This document shows, one piece after another, positions 7,060-9,475 of a stretch of DNA of 9,475 nucleotides. The stretch is from positions 1 through 9,475 of the forward strand of contig JAGQOI010000150.1 in NCBI GenBank assembly GCA_020427625.1, written 5' to 3'. A program made the translations under genes and the position numbers. The stretch is from Phycisphaerales bacterium. GTDB taxonomy: Bacteria; Planctomycetota; Phycisphaerae; Phycisphaerales; SM1A02. How positions within the stretch are numbered: position 1 is the stretch's first letter; every line of letters starts with the position of its first letter. The notes beneath the pieces are model-generated. The model was not told the DNA's origin, did not search any database, and saw nothing but the letters and a program-made list of their open reading frames with translations.

Positions 7060-7064
7060 AAGGA
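7060..7064 (+). promoter_or_regulatory. Ribosome binding site of the second beta-helix gene
   Basis: AAGGA lies 7 nt before the ATG at 7072, with a second AGGA (7056-7059) just before it. It is the clearest ribosome binding site in the window and fixes a start that gives an immediate signal peptide. Confidence 0.75.
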
Positions 7065-7071
7065 TCTCGTC

Positions 7072-9475
7072 ATGCATCTCCGTCGTTCTCTTCTCTGCGT
7101 CTTGCCGCTCCTGGCCTGGATCGGCGTCACCGCCGAGGCCGCCACGCGTTGGGTGTCGCCGTGCGGCAATGATTCGTGGGCCGGCGTGAGCAACGTCTGC
7201 TCGGCGCCGCTCGGACCCAAACGCACGATCCAGGCCGCGATCAACGTCGCCGTCGCCGGCGATGTGATCAACGTGATGCCCGGCGTCTACCACGAACGGA
7301 TCGACCTCGACGGCAAGGCGATCTCGCTGATCGGCATCGGCGGAGCCGCGGCGACGACCATCGACGGCGACGGCGACGGTCCCGTCGTCACCTGCAACTC
7401 GCTCGAAGGTCCCGCGACGGTCATCCAGGGATTCACGATCACCGACGGCGCGACCGCCGGACACGGCGGGGGGGTGTTCCTCGCCCTGTCTGCGCCGACG
7501 ATCAGCGGGTGCGTCATCGCCGGCAACGAGGCGACCGGCTCCGGCGGCGGACTGTACGGCATCAGCGCATCGCCGACGATCATCGGCTGCACGTTCTCCG
7601 GCAATGCCGCGCTGCGCGGCGGCGGCGCGTTCTTCCGGTTCGGCGCGCCCACGTTGACCAACTGCGCGTTCACCGGCTGCGACGCGAGCCTCTCGGGCGG
7701 CGGGCTGATGCTCGAGGACAACGCGAACGCGACGATGACCGGCGGCAGCATCAGCGCCAATGCCGCGACGACCGGCGGCGGACTCGACGCGTCCCTCGGG
7801 ACGGTGACGCTGAGCCATGTCGCGATCGCCGGCAACCAGGCCACCGACTTCGGCGGCGGCGTGGCGTTCCATCTCATGGACGACGCGACCGTCGAGGACT
7901 GCACGTTCACCGGCAACGTCATGGACCTCGGCGGCCACAGCGCCGGCGGCGCGATGAGCATCGCCGCGTGCGCCGTGACCGTGTCGGACTGCGACTTCGA
8001 TCAGAACGCCGCGCTCTTCGGCGGCGGCGCGATCGTGTGCGATGACGCCCACGGAACGTCGTTCTCCGGCTGCACGTTCACCGGCAACGAGAACCAGGGC
8101 TGCTGCGGCGCGTCGGCGGTCCAGGCCGAGGACAGCACGCTGTCCTTCTTCGGCTGTTCGTTCGCGGCCAACTCGGTCAGCCAGTACGGCGGCGCCATCA
8201 CGATGATCGCCGGCGATCTCACGCTGACCCTCTGCGGCTTCCGGAACAACCTGGCGATGGACACGATCGCCTACGGCGCGGCTCTCAACCTCTTCGACTC
8301 GTCGCTCCAGGCCGGCCTGTGCACCTTCGTCGGCAACCAGGCCGGCGCCGGACACGGCGGCGGCGGCGGCGCCGTCGCCGGCTGGGACTGCAACGCCACG
8401 TTCGAGGGCTGCGCCTTCGAAGACAACGCGACCCTCGGCTCCGGCGTTGGCGGCGCGATCCGCATGGAGCGATGCGCGCTCGTTCTCGACGGATGCACCC
8501 TGACCGGCAACGACGCCGGGACCGGCGGAGCCGCGTACCTTCTGGAGATGAGCGGCGTCGACATCGTCGACACGACCTTCGACGGCAACGCCGCCACCGG
8601 CGACGGCGGCGCGGTCTACATGGAGGACGGCCCGATCACGGTGCGGGCCGGCGTCTTCGAGAACAACGACGCCGGCAACGCCGGCGGCGGCCTGTTCACC
8701 GCCGGCATGCTCATCACGCCCAACGCCGATCACCCCCTGGACCTGCTGAACACGGAGTTCCGCGGGAATCACGCGGGCGTCGCCGGCGGCGGCCTGTGCG
8801 CCGGAACGCCGACGAGCGTGGTCGGCTGCGCCTTCGTCGACAACGCCGCGCACGACGGTGGCGGCCTCGTCGCCGTCGGAACCTTCGCCGACGTCAAGCT
8901 CTACTCGTGTCGTCTGGAGTCCAACGAGGTCACCGGGACCGGGAGCGCGATGGTCGTGGGCGCGATGACCTCGGGCAGCCGCGCGATGCTCGTGAACTGC
9001 ATCGTGTGCTGCAACACGTCGCCGTTCGGCGGCGGCGCGGTGATGGAGACGGCGCTGGGCGGGCATCTCGATCTCATCAACTCCGTCGTCGCCGACAACA
9101 CCGGTGGCGGGATCCGCATCAACAACGGCGCGACGAGCTCGACCGTGTCCAACACGATCGTCTGGGGCAACACGGGCGGCGCCGAGTTGATCGGTCTGGC
9201 GCCGACCGTCCGGTACTCGGACGTCGAGGGCGGCGCGCCCGGGGTCGGCAACCTCGACGTCGTTCCCGGATTCATCAATGCCGCCGCCGGCAACTACGGC
9301 CTGGCCGCCGGGTCGCCGTGCATCGATGCCGGCCTGAACTGGGCGCTGCCGGCGGACGTTCAGGATCTCGACGGCGACGGCGACACGACCGAACTGATCC
9401 CGCTCGACTTCAATCACCAGCCCCGCTTCGCCGATGTCGCCGCCGTTGCAGACACCGGCTGTCACGGTCCGGTGA
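7072..9475 (+). CDS. Secreted Pmp-type right-handed beta-helix protein, partial at the right edge
   Basis: The frame is open for 801 codons and runs off the window; the TGA made by the last three bases is not in frame. Residues 1-23 are a Sec signal peptide (hydrophobic core LLCVLPLLAWIGV, cleavage after AEA). The N-terminal cap closely matches the protein at 234-2738: ATRWVSPCGNDSWAGVS, then VCSAPLGPKRTIQAAIN, with long identical DNA runs. About 21 coils follow, each combining a turn such as GCTFSGN, DCTFTGN or GCAFVDN with a GGG or GGA step (Pmp-type FxxN and GGAI motifs). Cysteine recurs at the same coil position in most of them. Near the edge, NYGLAAGSPCIDAGLNW, DLDGDGDTTE and the start of an ADTGCH motif form the choice-of-anchor-Q-like region. 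A dockerin-like end, as in the paralogue, is expected beyond the window but not seen. Probable location is the cell surface; function unknown, with adhesion or envelope structure the likeliest guesses. A 7-G tract lies at 7468-7474. Confidence 0.88.
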   Translation, partial: MHLRRSLLCVLPLLAWIGVTAEAATRWVSPCGNDSWAGVSNVCSAPLGPKRTIQAAINVAVAGDVINVMPGVYHERIDLDGKAISLIGIGGAAATTIDGDGDGPVVTCNSLEGPATVIQGFTITDGATAGHGGGVFLALSAPTISGCVIAGNEATGSGGGLYGISASPTIIGCTFSGNAALRGGGAFFRFGAPTLTNCAFTGCDASLSGGGLMLEDNANATMTGGSISANAATTGGGLDASLGTVTLSHVAIAGNQATDFGGGVAFHLMDDATVEDCTFTGNVMDLGGHSAGGAMSIAACAVTVSDCDFDQNAALFGGGAIVCDDAHGTSFSGCTFTGNENQGCCGASAVQAEDSTLSFFGCSFAANSVSQYGGAITMIAGDLTLTLCGFRNNLAMDTIAYGAALNLFDSSLQAGLCTFVGNQAGAGHGGGGGAVAGWDCNATFEGCAFEDNATLGSGVGGAIRMERCALVLDGCTLTGNDAGTGGAAYLLEMSGVDIVDTTFDGNAATGDGGAVYMEDGPITVRAGVFENNDAGNAGGGLFTAGMLITPNADHPLDLLNTEFRGNHAGVAGGGLCAGTPTSVVGCAFVDNAAHDGGGLVAVGTFADVKLYSCRLESNEVTGTGSAMVVGAMTSGSRAMLVNCIVCCNTSPFGGGAVMETALGGHLDLINSVVADNTGGGIRINNGATSSTVSNTIVWGNTGGAELIGLAPTVRYSDVEGGAPGVGNLDVVPGFINAAAGNYGLAAGSPCIDAGLNWALPADVQDLDGDGDTTELIPLDFNHQPRFADVAAVADTGCHGPV

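Noticed and set aside
7054..9465. An 803-codon open frame on the minus strand opposite the second beta-helix gene.
   Set aside because: Same composition as the other antisense shadow and no domain; the plus strand has a ribosome binding site, signal peptide and repeats.
9473..9475. TGA at the very end of the window as the stop of the second beta-helix gene.
   Set aside because: The frame from 7072 reads CCG GTG A at the edge, so this TGA is out of frame and the gene continues.

Overview
The window is GC-rich DNA with four co-directional plus-strand genes and no supported minus-strand gene, RNA gene, mobile element or CRISPR array. Three traits point to the Planctomycetota, probably a Phycisphaerae-like lineage. 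They are secreted Pmp-type beta-helix proteins ending in the duplicated 'GDGxVDGxDLAxLLGxWG' dockerin-like signature, an ECF sigma factor of the 'LQPTALVHEAYL' type, and a membrane Ser/Thr kinase carrying WD40 propellers. The taxon is inferred from protein style, not from a marker gene.

Layout: 1-233 is a leader region with a hairpin at the left edge (possible terminator of an unseen gene) and a second hairpin before the first gene. 234-2738 encodes a complete 834-residue secreted right-handed beta-helix protein with a choice-of-anchor-Q-like region and a C-terminal dockerin-like pair. 2739-2932 is intergenic and holds a good sigma70-like promoter (TTGTGA, 17 bp, TACAAT). 2933-3523 encodes a 196-residue ECF sigma factor. 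3513-6914 encodes a 1133-residue transmembrane Ser/Thr kinase with 14 WD40 repeats and overlaps the sigma gene by 11 bp. 6915-7071 is a short intergenic region. 7072 to the right edge is a second beta-helix protein, a paralogue of the first, open at the window end.

The core is the sigma-kinase pair. The kinase has every catalytic motif, one membrane segment with a basic cytoplasmic flank, and an outward-facing double seven-bladed propeller. The sigma factor lacks the acidic motif usual in region 2.2 and has a Q-P-T-A sequence there, as expected for the class of ECF factors activated by threonine phosphorylation from a partner kinase. The simplest model is a one-step envelope-to-promoter pathway: the propeller senses a signal, the kinase phosphorylates the sigma factor, and the sigma factor redirects RNA polymerase. 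The twin surface proteins on either side are candidate targets or ligands, supported only by position and by an 11-bp element shared by their leaders. No gene here was recognised well enough to give a specific gene symbol.
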